Made by a program: the position numbers and the translations under genes | Source: JAUREX01 sp964472135 | GTDB taxonomy: Bacteria > Pseudomonadota > Alphaproteobacteria > Rhodobacterales > Rhodobacteraceae | DNA length: 64,000 nucleotides | Assembly (NCBI GenBank): GCA_964472135.1 | Contig: CAYYJB010000001.1 | Span: 62,001 to 126,000 of the forward strand | Reading direction: 5' to 3' | Notes under the pieces: model-generated | Database searches by the model: none | Told to the model about the DNA's origin: nothing | Seen by the model: only the letters and a program-made list of their open reading frames with translations | In this document: positions 31,977 to 41,060 of the stretch, one piece after another | Layout of the letters: each line of letters begins with the position of its first letter | How positions within the stretch are numbered: the stretch's first letter is position 1

Positions 31977-32981
31977 ATGGCAGTCAGGGTCGGCATCAAC
32001 GGTTTCGGGCGGATCGGGCGCAATGTGCTGCGCGCGATCCTCGAATCCGGGCGGCGCGACATCGAGGTGGTGGCGATCAACGATCTCGGCCCGGTCGAGA
32101 CGAACGCCCACCTCTTGCGCTTTGACAGCGTGCACGGCCGGCTGCCCTTCGAGGTGAAGACGGGCGAGGGCTGGATCGACGCGGGCCGCGGCCCGATGCG
32201 CGTGACGGCGGTGCGCGATCCGGCCCAGCTCGACTGGGGCGGGCTCGATGTGGTGATGGAGTGCACCGGCATCTTCACCGCCCGCGACAAGGCGGCGGTG
32301 CATCTGGCGGCGGGGGCGCGGCGCGTCCTCGTCTCGGCGCCCTCGGACGGAGCCGACCGCACCATCGTCGAGGGCGTCAACCATGACACGCTGCGCCCCG
32401 AGGACCGGGTCGTTTCGAACGCGTCGTGCACGACGAACTGCCTCGCGCCCGCGGCCAAGGTGTTGCACGAGACGGTGGGCATCCGGCGCGGCTTCATGAC
32501 GACGGTGCACAGCTACACGGGCGATCAGCCGACGCTCGACACCATGCACAAGGATCTCTATCGCGCGCGCGCCGCGGCGCTCTCGATGATCCCGACGACG
32601 ACGGGGGCGGCCCGGGCGGTGGCCCTCGTGCTGCCCGAGCTGAAGGGCAGGCTCGATGGCGTCGCGATCCGGGTGCCGACGCCCAACGTGTCGGTCGTGG
32701 ATCTGACCTTCGAGACGCTGCGCGATACGACCGAGGCCGAAATCAACGACGCCTTCCGCGCCGCCGCGGCCGGGCCGCTCGCGCGCGTGCTGTCGGTCAC
32801 CGATGCCCCGAACGTCAGCATCGACTTCAACCACGATCCGCATTCCTCGATCGTGCATCTCGACCAGACGCGGGTGATGGAGGGGCGCTTTGCCCGCATC
32901 CTGACCTGGTATGACAACGAATGGGGCTTTTCGAACCGCATGGGAGACGTGGCCGTGCGGATGGGGGCGCTCGGCGCCTGA
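31977..32981 (+). CDS. gap: Glyceraldehyde-3-phosphate dehydrogenase, type I
   Basis: The 334-residue protein has GINGFGRIGRNVLRAI (NAD site), AINDL with the Asp that favours NAD over NADP, catalytic Cys151 in SNASCTTNCLAP and a WYDNEWGFSNRM end. It oxidises glyceraldehyde 3-phosphate to 1,3-bisphosphoglycerate in glycolysis, or runs the reverse in gluconeogenesis. Start 31977 follows CGGAGG. The GPVETNAHLLRFDSVHGRLP variant suggests the alternative gap type often found beside a main copy in Rhodobacteraceae; whether there is another copy cannot be seen here. Confidence 0.95.
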   Translation: MAVRVGINGFGRIGRNVLRAILESGRRDIEVVAINDLGPVETNAHLLRFDSVHGRLPFEVKTGEGWIDAGRGPMRVTAVRDPAQLDWGGLDVVMECTGIFTARDKAAVHLAAGARRVLVSAPSDGADRTIVEGVNHDTLRPEDRVVSNASCTTNCLAPAAKVLHETVGIRRGFMTTVHSYTGDQPTLDTMHKDLYRARAAALSMIPTTTGAARAVALVLPELKGRLDGVAIRVPTPNVSVVDLTFETLRDTTEAEINDAFRAAAAGPLARVLSVTDAPNVSIDFNHDPHSSIVHLDQTRVMEGRFARILTWYDNEWGFSNRMGDVAVRMGALGA

Positions 32982-33008
32982 TCGGCGCGGGCCCCGGCCC
33001 CCGATCCT

Positions 33009-33332
33009 TCAGCCGATGTCGATCATGACGCGCCCGCCCTCGATGCGGACGGGGTGGGTGCGCAGGTCGATGCAGGCGGGCGCGCGCCGGGCCTTGCCGG
33101 TGCGGTAGTCGAAGGTGGCGTTGTGCTTGGGGCATTCGATCTCGTGGCCCATCACGAGGCCGTCGCAGAGATGGACCTGCTCGTGGGTGCACAACCCGTC
33201 GGTGCAGAAGAATTCCCCCTCGGGGCTGCGATAGATCGCGTAGCTCCGCCCGCCGTGGTCGAAGCGGATCAGATCCTCGGGGTCGATGTCGTCGGTGGCG
33301 CAGGCGTCGATCCAGGGCATGGGCGCGCTCAT
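33009..33332 (-). CDS. MocE-type Rieske [2Fe-2S] ferredoxin
   Basis: This 107-residue protein has a Rieske site, Cys48-x-His50 and Cys67-x2-His70 (CTH...CPKH). Its length and context match MocE-family ferredoxins, which donate electrons to a membrane desaturase/hydroxylase. Start 33332 overlaps the desaturase stop by four bases. The frame upstream to 33845 is shadow. The usual ferredoxin reductase (MocF type) is not next to it. Confidence 0.9.
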   Translation of the reverse strand: MSAPMPWIDACATDDIDPEDLIRFDHGGRSYAIYRSPEGEFFCTDGLCTHEQVHLCDGLVMGHEIECPKHNATFDYRTGKARRAPACIDLRTHPVRIEGGRVMIDIG

Positions 33333-34408
33333 TCGGCGGGTTGGCCGAGGGCCGCGGCGTGCAGATCCTCGCGATAGGGGCGCGCGGTCGGGGGCAGGTC
33401 GCGGCGCAGGAAGTAATCCTCGTTGCGCAGTTGCCGCTTCAGCGCGGGCCACATCTCGGCAAAGCCCGCCGCGATCGAGGGGGAGGGCGGGGGCAGGTCG
33501 TGGCGGATCGCGGCGTGCAGTTCTGGCAGGCGGTGATAGGGCACCATCGGGAACATGTGGTGTTCGACGTGATAGTTCATGTTCCAGTAGATGAAGCGCG
33601 AGACGGGGTTCATGTAGACGGTGCGCGTGTTCAGCCGGTGGTCGAGCACGTTGTCGGCAAGCCCACCGTGCTGGAGGAGCCCCGTCATCACATGATGCCA
33701 CGCGCCATAGAGCCGCGGCAGCCCGATGACCATGAGCGGCAGGATCGACCCCATCCAGAGCGCCAGCCCGATCGTCGCGGCATAGATCGCGACCCAGACG
33801 CGCGCCACCAGCACGACCTTGGGCTGCTCGGCGGCGGGGATCCACGTCGCCTCCTCGGGGTGGATGCGGCCCGAGGCGTTGTAGAGCATCCGCCCCCAGC
33901 CGTTCCAGGCATCGATGAGCCCGAAGAAATTCGCGATCAGCCGCAGAAATTCGGGCGGCCGCATGATCGCGATCTCGGGGTCGCGGCCGACGATGATGGT
34001 GTCGGTGTGGTGGCGGGCGTGGCTCCAGCGCCAGGCGACGGGGTTGCGCACGATGCAGAAGCTCGCGAAGTGGTACATCGCATCATTCATCCAGCGGGTG
34101 CGGAAGGCCGTGCCGTGGCCGCATTCGTGCCAGCGCGAATCCGATGCCGAGCCATAGAGGACGCCATAGGCCAGCCAGAAGGGCGCCGACCACCACGACG
34201 GCCAGAGCGCGATTCCCACCCCCGCGAGCACGACCATCGCCCCGAGCAGGATCACGCTGTCGCGGATCGCCGGCCCGTCGCTGCGCTGCATCAGATCCTT
34301 CATGACCTTGCGCGGCACCTCGGTATGATACCATTCCGCCGCCGCAAGCCCGTTCTCGACCGCACGCTGCGCATCCGGCCCGTGCATCGAATAGTCGCGT
34401 CTTTTCAT
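33329..34408 (-). CDS. Membrane fatty-acid desaturase/hydroxylase-family protein (MocD-like)
   Basis: The 359-residue integral protein has the three histidine boxes of the diiron desaturase/hydroxylase family: HECGH (94-98), HARHH (130-134) and HVEHH (about residue 290), between hydrophobic segments. Coupling with a MocE-like Rieske ferredoxin indicates a MocDE-type oxygenase or desaturase rather than a stand-alone fatty-acid desaturase. The substrate is unknown; rhizopine MocD is the characterised precedent. Start 34408 (MKRRDYSM) is preferred over the open upstream frame. Confidence 0.9.
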   Translation of the reverse strand: MKRRDYSMHGPDAQRAVENGLAAAEWYHTEVPRKVMKDLMQRSDGPAIRDSVILLGAMVVLAGVGIALWPSWWSAPFWLAYGVLYGSASDSRWHECGHGTAFRTRWMNDAMYHFASFCIVRNPVAWRWSHARHHTDTIIVGRDPEIAIMRPPEFLRLIANFFGLIDAWNGWGRMLYNASGRIHPEEATWIPAAEQPKVVLVARVWVAIYAATIGLALWMGSILPLMVIGLPRLYGAWHHVMTGLLQHGGLADNVLDHRLNTRTVYMNPVSRFIYWNMNYHVEHHMFPMVPYHRLPELHAAIRHDLPPPSPSIAAGFAEMWPALKRQLRNEDYFLRRDLPPTARPYREDLHAAALGQPAE

Positions 34409-34494
34409 GGCGTCGCCTCCGTCATGCGAGGCCATAGTAGCGCGGATAGGCCCGCTAGACGAGAGTGCGCGCGCGTCCGGTACCGCCCTCGCGG

Positions 34495-35193
34495 TCAGAT
34501 CAGGCCGACCCATCCCCGCGCGAGCGCCAGCCCGATCGCGTCGGCCTCGGCGCCCTCGCTCCGGGCGCGCCGGTCGTGGTTCGCGGCGAAATCGGGGTCC
34601 ATGTCGGCAATGGCCGCGGGAAAGCAGCGCAACCAGTCGGCCATCACGGCCCGATTCGCCTCGAAATGGAACTGGAACCCGTAGCCGGCGCGCCCGACCC
34701 GATAGGCCTGCACCTCGGCCCTGTCCGACCGCGCGAGATGCGCCGCCCCCGGCGGCAGGCTGAACGTGTCGCTGTGCCACTGCGGCGCAAGGAAACGCCC
34801 GGTAGGTAGGGCGCCGAGGATCGGGTCGTCCGCCCCGTCGCCGCAGCGCTCGACCCGGCACCAGCCGAATTCGCGCGCAACGCCGAGCCTGTTCTGCGCC
34901 CCGAGGCCGCGCGCGAGGATCTGGCTGCCGAGGCAGATCCCGAGCACCGCGACATCGGCGCGCGCCGCCGCGGCCATCCGCCGGGCAAGCTCGGGGATGT
35001 AGGGGTGCTCGGCATCGTCAAGCGCCGACTGCTCGCCGCCAAAGACCACGAGCGCGTCGTGCCCTCCCGCCTCGGGCAGGCGCCCGTCAGCGAAGGGGCG
35101 GAAGATCTCGATCCGCGCGCCCGCTTCGTTGAGGGCGACGCCCACCTGCCCGTGATGCGTGAGCGGCGAGTTCTCGACAATCGCGACATGCAT
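34495..35193 (-). CDS. Type 1 glutamine amidotransferase-domain protein
   Basis: The 232-residue protein has a class I glutaminase fold: VVFGGEQSALDD, nucleophile Cys in LGICLGSQILARGLGA and GYGFQFHFEANRAVM, in which a later His and Glu form the rest of the triad. Similar stand-alone proteins (GMP-synthase glutaminase-like) hydrolyse gamma-glutamyl amides. Start 35193 (MHVAIVENSPL) is chosen. It lies after the cytochrome gene with a 10-bp hairpin between and is probably independent of it. Confidence 0.87.
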   Translation of the reverse strand: MHVAIVENSPLTHHGQVGVALNEAGARIEIFRPFADGRLPEAGGHDALVVFGGEQSALDDAEHPYIPELARRMAAAARADVAVLGICLGSQILARGLGAQNRLGVAREFGWCRVERCGDGADDPILGALPTGRFLAPQWHSDTFSLPPGAAHLARSDRAEVQAYRVGRAGYGFQFHFEANRAVMADWLRCFPAAIADMDPDFAANHDRRARSEGAEADAIGLALARGWVGLI

Positions 35194-35229
35194 GGCAGCC
35201 TCCGTTGGGCACGTCGGGGCGGAAATGGA

Positions 35230-35257
35230 ACGGGCGCGCATTTGCACGCGCGCCCGT
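35230..35257 (-). terminator. Hairpin after the triheme cytochrome gene
   Basis: ACGGGCGCGC (35230-35239) pairs with GCGCGCCCGT (35248-35257) around an eight-base loop, 26 bases after the cytochrome stop on the minus strand. It is followed by TTCCATTTCC, which is T-rich but not a clean T-run, so a weak terminator is possible. Confidence 0.45.
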
Positions 35258-35282
35258 CCGCCGCAAGAGGGCAGCGCGCCCC

Positions 35283-36632
35283 TCAGTGGCCGCCGGCCGC
35301 CCGATGCGCCAGATCGGCGCGCGTTTCGGCAATGCGCTTGGCGACGAGGTCCGCCGGCCACGCCGGCCGGTCGGTGAAGCGCGCGCGCATGAAGGCCGCG
35401 AGGGCCGCCATCTCGCTGTCCGAGATCTGGTTGGCGCGGCCGGGCATCGCGCGGTCGAGCGACCCGAGCGGGCCGGGGGTGTTGCCCTCGAAGGTGATGC
35501 GCACGAGGTTTGCCGGCTCATCCGACCAGATGCTGGTGCCAAGGCCGAGCGGGCTCGGCAGGCCGCCCGCCTTGTGGCAGGTCGCGCACTGCGCCTCGAA
35601 GATGCGCGCGCCCTCGGCCATCTGTTCGCCTTCGGGCACGGGCGGCGCCTCGGGGTGGCCCCATTCGGCCTTGTCGGCGCGCGCGCGCGCCTCGGCCACG
35701 ATCGCATCCTGCTCGGCCGCGGGCTTCTCGCCACCCTTGAGGTGCATGATGTAGGCCGCGATCGCGAAGACATCGTCCTCGGACTGCTCATAGAGGTCGT
35801 TGACGACGGGCTTCATCGGCCCCGCGACGATGCCGTGGTCGCGGTCCCAGCCGTCGATGAGGTAATTCACGAGCGCGATCTCGGTCCAAGGGATCGGCGC
35901 GGTCGTGGCGGCTGTCAGGGGCGGCGCATACCAGCCCTCGGCATAGCCGCCCGCATAGGCATCGGGCCCCGATTTCGGCGCGGCACCCATCGCGTTGCGC
36001 GGCGTGTGGCAGGCCCCGCAATGGCCGAGGCCCTCGACGATGTAGGCGCCGCGGTTCCAGGTTTCCGATTGTGCGGGGTCGGGCTCAAACACACCCGCTT
36101 CCAGATGCAGGATGTTCCAGCCCTCCATCAGCGGGCGGAAGCCGAAGGGGAAGGGCAGCGCGGTCTCGGGGGCGGGGGTCGCGACGGCGGGCCGTGTCAT
36201 CAGATAGGCATAGAGAGCCTCGAGATCGGCGTCGGTCACCTTGGCATAATAGTCGTAAGGGAAGGCGGGATAGAGGTGCGTTCCATCGCGCGAGATCCCT
36301 TCGCGCATGGCGCGGACGAAGGCCTCCAGCGGCCACGACCCGATCCCCGCGACTGGGTCGGGGGTGATGTTCGAGGTGTAGATCGTGCCGAAGGGGGTGG
36401 GCAGCGCGAGGCCGCCGGCATATTCCGCCCCGCTCGCCGCGGTGTGGCAGACGTGGCAGTTGCCGAGCCCCGCGACGATCGCGCCCTGCTCGATCAGCGC
36501 GCCGTCGAAACTGGCCGGATCGGGCGGGGCGATGGCGGCAATCTCGCCGTGGCGGGTAGCAAAGGCATAGGCGCCGGCCGCCCCCACGAGGGCGGCACCG
36601 ACAAGGGTGAGGGCGATCGACTTCAGCGACAT
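35283..36632 (-). CDS. Triheme c-type cytochrome (partner of the IorAB-type hydroxylase)
   Basis: The 449-residue protein starts with an uncleaved or signal-anchor helix (SIALTLVGAALVGAAGAYAF) and has three haem c sites: C59-H63 (CHVCH), C205-H209 (CGACH) and C349-H353 (CATCH). This three-domain layout is that of the cytochrome subunits of periplasmic membrane-linked alcohol, gluconate and aldehyde dehydrogenases. It follows the molybdenum subunit in the same operon and probably takes its electrons to the respiratory chain. A 13-bp hairpin stands between the two genes. Confidence 0.92.
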   Translation of the reverse strand: MSLKSIALTLVGAALVGAAGAYAFATRHGEIAAIAPPDPASFDGALIEQGAIVAGLGNCHVCHTAASGAEYAGGLALPTPFGTIYTSNITPDPVAGIGSWPLEAFVRAMREGISRDGTHLYPAFPYDYYAKVTDADLEALYAYLMTRPAVATPAPETALPFPFGFRPLMEGWNILHLEAGVFEPDPAQSETWNRGAYIVEGLGHCGACHTPRNAMGAAPKSGPDAYAGGYAEGWYAPPLTAATTAPIPWTEIALVNYLIDGWDRDHGIVAGPMKPVVNDLYEQSEDDVFAIAAYIMHLKGGEKPAAEQDAIVAEARARADKAEWGHPEAPPVPEGEQMAEGARIFEAQCATCHKAGGLPSPLGLGTSIWSDEPANLVRITFEGNTPGPLGSLDRAMPGRANQISDSEMAALAAFMRARFTDRPAWPADLVAKRIAETRADLAHRAAGGH

Positions 36633-36702
36633 CTTGATTCCGTTGTCTTGCGATGGGTGCCCGGTGCGGATGTGCGCCGGGGCAGGGCGTATCAGGACAT
36701 GG

Positions 36703-36732
36703 CACGGCCGGGCAGTCGCCTGCCCGGCCGTG
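36703..36732 (-). promoter_or_regulatory. 13-bp intercistronic hairpin between molybdenum subunit and cytochrome
   Basis: CACGGCCGGGCAG pairs perfectly with CTGCCCGGCCGTG across the loop TCGC. It begins 14 bases after the molybdenum-subunit stop. No T-run follows on the transcribed strand, so partial termination or mRNA protection seems more likely than a complete stop, because the cytochrome follows in the same direction. Confidence 0.55.
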
Positions 36733-36745
36733 GATGTCTGTCAGA

Positions 36746-38938
36746 TCATGACCAGCTGAGATCGTGCTGGATGATCGGGGTCGAGCGGACGCGCTTGCCC
36801 GTCGCGAAGAAGATCGCGTTCGCGAGCGCGGGCGGCGCGGGCGGGCAGGCCGTCTCGCCGAAGCCGCCCCACCACTGGTCCTCCGAGTTGGCGTAGATCG
36901 TCTCGACCACCGGCATGTCGGGCAGGCGCATCAACTTGTAGTTGTCGAAGTTGACGTTCTGGATCCGACCGCCCTGCACCCGCAGCCCGCCATAGAGGAC
37001 GTGGCTGAATTCCCACGCCACGGAGCCAAACATTTGCTCTTCGGCGTTGCGCGGATTGAGGACGTAGCCCGAGTTCGAGATGAGCTGCACCTTCTCGATG
37101 AAGAGGGCGCCGCGGCGGCTGACTTCGACCGTGACGCAGGCGCCGACCGTCGAGCCGTGCGATTCGACGACCGCGATCCCCATGCCCCGACCCTTGGGCA
37201 GGTCGGTGGTGAAGCCGCAGACCTCCTTCATCTTGAGAAGGACGCGCTGCCAGCGCTCGTTGCCCTCGGTCATCTTGATCCGCCACTCGAGCGGATCCCA
37301 GCCACCGGCGAGTGCGACCTCGTCGATGTACTGCTCGAGGCCGAAGGCGTTCGAGTTGTTGCCAGGGGCACGGTTCGGCCCGATCGGGATGTTGGTCGGG
37401 ACGATCGCCCGCTCATAGCGGAAGTTCGGCACCATGTAGGGATGGTTGAGGTTGCCCCGGTCGGCATAGGCGGGGTTCTTTTCCTCGCCCACGGCGCGAA
37501 TGAGCATCCCCGTCGGCAGGCCGTCCTCACCAAGCGTGGTGATGCCGCGCGACCAGACCGGCGGACGGGTCCGGGCCTGGGTCGTGTCCTCTTCGCGCGT
37601 CCAGATGACCTTGACGGGGCGGCCGATCTGCTTGGCGATCTCGACAGCCTGGCGCGTCACATCAACCGCGTTGCCCTGGCCGAAGGCGCCGCCCTGGAAG
37701 GTGCCGTGGACGTAGCAGTTCTGCGGATCGATCCCGGACTGGTCCGCCGCGAGCAGAAGCGAGGCGGCGACGTTCTGGGTGAAGGACCACAGATCGACCC
37801 GCGGCGCGAGCGGCCCGGTCGTCTGCACATGTGCGACCGCTGAGGGCGGGCACATGGAGGCGTGGCACTCGTAGGGGCGGTGGTAGTCGCCGACGACGAC
37901 CTTGTCGCCCGCCGCCTCGAGCAGCGGCAGAGGATCGCCGCGGACGGCCTCGAAATGCTCGGCAGGCTTGCCGAGAAGTTCACGCGCCGCCGCATCCATC
38001 CCTTCGGTCGAATACTGCACGCCCGCGCCGAAGTCCCATTCCACCGGCATGAGGTCGAGCGCCGTCTTGGCCCGGTAGAAGCTGTCGGCCACGACCGCGA
38101 TCGCGCTGCGCATGTCGGCGTTGGCGAGCTTTTCCTTGACCTGCTTGAGTTCCACCGCGGCGATGACGCCGGGACGGTCCTTGATCGCGTCGAAGTTGAA
38201 GCTCTTCAGCACCCCGCCCGGAACCGGGCAGGCGCGGACCGCGGCATAGACCATGCCCTCGAGCCGCACGTCGATCGGATAGATCGCCGAGCCGTTGACC
38301 TTGGGCGCGACGTCCATGCGCGGCACCGAGGTGCCGACCAGCCACCAGTCGCCATAGGCCTTGATCGAGGGTTCGGCATCAAGCTTGACCTTCGCGGCAT
38401 CGGCCGCGAATTCGCCATAGGTCGCGGTGTTGGTGCCGGCCGTCAGCACGCCCTGCTCGGCCTTGACCTCGTCGCGGGTCACCTTCCACTTCTTCGCCGC
38501 CGCCTCGCGCAGACGCTCGCGCGCCGAGGCGCCGGCCTGCATGATGTGCGGATGGCGGTTGCGCACGAGGTTCGAGCCGCCCGTCGACATGTTGACGTAG
38601 ACTTCGCCCTGCGTGACGTGGCGGTTGGCATCCGCGAGCACGGTGCGCATGTTCGCCCACGGCACGTTGAGTTCCTCGGCGATCATCATCGCGACCGAGG
38701 TGAGCGCGCCCTGGCCCATCTCGGTGTGGGGGCAGCGCACCGTCACGATGCTGTTCTTGTCGATCGTGAGCCAGGCGTTGATCTCGGCGCCGCCCGCGGG
38801 GTCCTTCCATGCCTCGGGCAGCACGCCTTCGGCCATCACCTTGGGAACGCCCGGGATCACGAAACCGAGGATCATGCCGCCACCCGCGGCGACCGCGGTG
38901 CGGATGAAGCTCCTGCGGCTAAGGGTCATCTCGTTCAT
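36746..38938 (-). CDS. Periplasmic molybdenum hydroxylase large subunit (IorB-type)
   Basis: The protein (730 residues) starts MNEMTLSRRSFIRTAVAAGGG, a twin-arginine signal peptide that sends the folded cofactor enzyme to the periplasm. The Moco domain has TEMGQGALTSVAMMIAEEL and, at the end, GGFGETACPP with the catalytic Glu. This is the signature of the isoquinoline 1-oxidoreductase (IorB) and periplasmic aldehyde-oxidase group, not the cytoplasmic XDH type at 22331. It hydroxylates an N-heterocycle or oxidises an aldehyde with water as oxygen donor. The small subunit is 17 bases upstream and the cytochrome is downstream. Confidence 0.94.
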   Translation of the reverse strand: MNEMTLSRRSFIRTAVAAGGGMILGFVIPGVPKVMAEGVLPEAWKDPAGGAEINAWLTIDKNSIVTVRCPHTEMGQGALTSVAMMIAEELNVPWANMRTVLADANRHVTQGEVYVNMSTGGSNLVRNRHPHIMQAGASARERLREAAAKKWKVTRDEVKAEQGVLTAGTNTATYGEFAADAAKVKLDAEPSIKAYGDWWLVGTSVPRMDVAPKVNGSAIYPIDVRLEGMVYAAVRACPVPGGVLKSFNFDAIKDRPGVIAAVELKQVKEKLANADMRSAIAVVADSFYRAKTALDLMPVEWDFGAGVQYSTEGMDAAARELLGKPAEHFEAVRGDPLPLLEAAGDKVVVGDYHRPYECHASMCPPSAVAHVQTTGPLAPRVDLWSFTQNVAASLLLAADQSGIDPQNCYVHGTFQGGAFGQGNAVDVTRQAVEIAKQIGRPVKVIWTREEDTTQARTRPPVWSRGITTLGEDGLPTGMLIRAVGEEKNPAYADRGNLNHPYMVPNFRYERAIVPTNIPIGPNRAPGNNSNAFGLEQYIDEVALAGGWDPLEWRIKMTEGNERWQRVLLKMKEVCGFTTDLPKGRGMGIAVVESHGSTVGACVTVEVSRRGALFIEKVQLISNSGYVLNPRNAEEQMFGSVAWEFSHVLYGGLRVQGGRIQNVNFDNYKLMRLPDMPVVETIYANSEDQWWGGFGETACPPAPPALANAIFFATGKRVRSTPIIQHDLSWS

Positions 38939-38955
38939 TTGCGTTTCTCCCTCGC

Positions 38956-39411
38956 TCAGCCCATGGCCGCGGCGTCGTGGATCGCCTTGCGGATCGCCGG
39001 ATAGGTGCCGCAACGGCAGAGGTTCCCGGCCATCGCCGCGTCGATCTCGCGGTCGGTGGGGGCGGGGGTGGTGGCCAAGAGCGCCGCCGCGGACATGATC
39101 TGTCCGGACTGGCAATAGCCGCACTGGGGCACGGTGTTCTCGACCCAGGCCTTCTGGACCTTGTGGCTTCCGTCGGGCGAGAGGCCCTCGATCGTGGTGA
39201 TCGTCTTGCCGGCGACGCTCGCCGCGCTGACGTTGCAGGATTTGACCGCCACGCCATCGACATGGACGGTGCAGGCGCCGCACTGGGCGATGCCGCAGCC
39301 GTATTTCGTTCCGGTCAGGCCGATCGTGTCGCGCAGGACCCACAGGAGCGGCGTCTCTGCCTCCACGTCGATATCGTGGCTCGCGCCATTCACGTTAAGT
39401 GTAAAACTCAT
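38956..39411 (-). CDS. [2Fe-2S] subunit of periplasmic molybdenum hydroxylase (IorA-type)
   Basis: This 151-residue protein has the two cluster motifs GCGIAQCGACTVHVDGVAVKSC and CGYCQSG...CRCGT. No signal peptide is present, as expected if it is carried out with the Tat-targeted large subunit. The start at 39411 (MSFTLNVNGASHD) has CTCCCTC-complementary GAGGGAG just upstream on the transcribed strand. It begins the three-gene operon. Confidence 0.95.
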   Translation of the reverse strand: MSFTLNVNGASHDIDVEAETPLLWVLRDTIGLTGTKYGCGIAQCGACTVHVDGVAVKSCNVSAASVAGKTITTIEGLSPDGSHKVQKAWVENTVPQCGYCQSGQIMSAAALLATTPAPTDREIDAAMAGNLCRCGTYPAIRKAIHDAAAMG

Positions 39412-39646
39412 TGAACCTTCTCCCTCATGAGTTCCGCAAAGGGGTATCGCCCTGTTCCGCAACGTTGGGCCTTCGGGGCCTTCTGGCGGGCCTTGTGGCG
39501 ACACGCGGGACGGTGCCCGCGACGCGGAGCCTGCGACTGGCCCGAAAAAAACTCAAGCGCTATTTGCTGTTCGCGAGCGTGGGGCGCGGACCCTGGGTGT
39601 GGCGAGATGACGCATATGTGCGCCGTGTCGACAGATCGGCGCCCTA

Positions 39647-40507
39647 TCAGCCGACGATGAGCGCCGCCTCGGCGCGATAGGTCGGGCCGGTCATGTCGAA
39701 CCACTTGAAATCGATGGGGCCCGAGGAGGCGGCGCGCAGATGGAAGAGGAAATAGGGGTTGGTCGCCATCGCGGGATAGAGCCGCGCCTTGAAGAATTCG
39801 ACGCCACCCTGCCGGGCGCCGAAGCTCGAGATGATGCGCTGGCGCACCCATTCGTCGGTGGCACTCTTGCGCAGCCCCGTCTCCATCGGATGCGAGATGA
39901 CGGCGCGCACCGGCACCAACTCTCCCTTCGCGGCATGCGGCTGCACGCTTACGCGCGCCTCGGGCCGAAAGGCGAAGACATCGTCGTTCGAACCCGATCC
40001 GATCTGCGCGCAGGCGCCGAAGCTGACCGACACCTCGCGATCGGTCCGCAGATGGCGCCCGTCGCGCATCTGCGCCACCAGCGTCACGCGTTGCGTCTGC
40101 TCAAGGCGTATCCGCGTCGTGACCTCGGCCCGGCCCGACTCGGGCGTGAACCAGACCGAAAGGATCTGCGGCGTCGGGTTCCCGTGCGCAACGAGGTGCA
40201 CGACCGTCGGACAGTCCTCGGGCGTCATCTGCGCGTCGATGCGGATCGTGCAGGGCACGGAACCGCCCGTATCGACATGGTCGGGCAGATCGAGATGCAG
40301 CCCCGTCTGTTCGAAGACGACCCCGCGGCCGAAATTCGCCTCGATCACCGTCTCGGCGTCGCGCCAGACCGAATCGAACCCCTCGAGGTCGGTGACCCCC
40401 TGATTGGCCCGCAGCAGGCCGGGCGCCGAGAGTGTCGCCACACCGGCGGCTGCGAGGCGCAGAAATTTCCGGCGCGCGAGGCGGCGGAGCGCAGGGGTCT
40501 GAGGCAT
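39647..40507 (-). CDS. Fused SoxYZ-like sulfur carrier protein
   Basis: The 286-residue protein has an Arg-rich Tat-like leader (RRLARRKFLRLAAAGVATLSAPG), a SoxY-like immunoglobulin domain (about 45-172) and a SoxZ-like domain (about 182-286; VRAVISHPMETGL and MATNPYFLFHL are the SoxZ marks). The SoxY swinging-arm Cys is probably Cys166 in GACAQIGSGS; the classical GGCGG tail is altered and is internal because of the fusion. SoxYZ carries sulfur intermediates as thiocysteine; fused forms also accompany quinoprotein dehydrogenases with an unclear role. It is divergent from the SoxE-F-X-A genes. A Cys-free frame upstream is shadow. Confidence 0.88.
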   Translation of the reverse strand: MPQTPALRRLARRKFLRLAAAGVATLSAPGLLRANQGVTDLEGFDSVWRDAETVIEANFGRGVVFEQTGLHLDLPDHVDTGGSVPCTIRIDAQMTPEDCPTVVHLVAHGNPTPQILSVWFTPESGRAEVTTRIRLEQTQRVTLVAQMRDGRHLRTDREVSVSFGACAQIGSGSNDDVFAFRPEARVSVQPHAAKGELVPVRAVISHPMETGLRKSATDEWVRQRIISSFGARQGGVEFFKARLYPAMATNPYFLFHLRAASSGPIDFKWFDMTGPTYRAEAALIVG

Positions 40508-40747
40508 CTGTCGGTCCTCGGCAGCGGCGCCGAAGAGGCTGCGCCGGCCCAAGGCCCGCACCGCCGCCTCGGCGACCAGCGTCAGCCTAGGGCGCATCCC
40601 CAGCACGATGCAAGGCGGCAGAATGGCTTGCCTGCCTGCGGCCGAACAGCCCACTTCCTTCGCGGCATGAGCTGCGCTAGCGTGCGCGTCAAGCGGCGGC
40701 GCCCCGGCGTGCGCGGGGCGCGCGCCTTCTGCCGCGACGGAGGGGTC

Positions 40748-41050
40748 ATGGCTGCGATCGGTTGGGGGGCGACACTCGGGCTTGTGTTGACATTTCATGC
40801 CTTCCCGGCGCTGGCCGAGGATGCGCGCGGGGCGATCCTCGCGGGGTCGTGCGCGGCTTGTCACGGCCCCGAGGGGCGCAGCCCGGGGGCGATTCCCGCG
40901 ATCGACGGGTTGCCCGCCGAAGACATGGCGCGGCTGCTTGGCGAATACCGCAGCGGCGCCCTGGCGGGAACCGTGATGAACCGCATCGCCCGAGGCTTTA
41001 CCGATGACGAGATCGCGGCCATCGCGGCCCATCTCGGCGATCGGCGCTGA
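40748..41050 (+). CDS. Small monohaem cytochrome c (FccA/SoxE-like)
   Basis: The 100-residue protein has a signal peptide to about residue 23 (FPALAED) and one haem site, Cys35-Ala-Ala-Cys38-His39, with a likely distal Met in GTVMNRIARGF. It is immediately upstream (10 bases) of the flavoprotein gene and probably forms the cytochrome subunit of a flavocytochrome c. Its size fits FccA-type monohaem subunits, not the diheme SoxE of Paracoccus. Confidence 0.88.
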   Translation: MAAIGWGATLGLVLTFHAFPALAEDARGAILAGSCAACHGPEGRSPGAIPAIDGLPAEDMARLLGEYRSGALAGTVMNRIARGFTDDEIAAIAAHLGDRR

Positions 41051-41060
41051 GGGGGGCGCG

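Noticed and set aside
40748..41050. Annotation of the small cytochrome as diheme SoxE
   Set aside because: Only one CxxCH is present and the protein is 100 residues long, so a monohaem FccA-type subunit is the better description.
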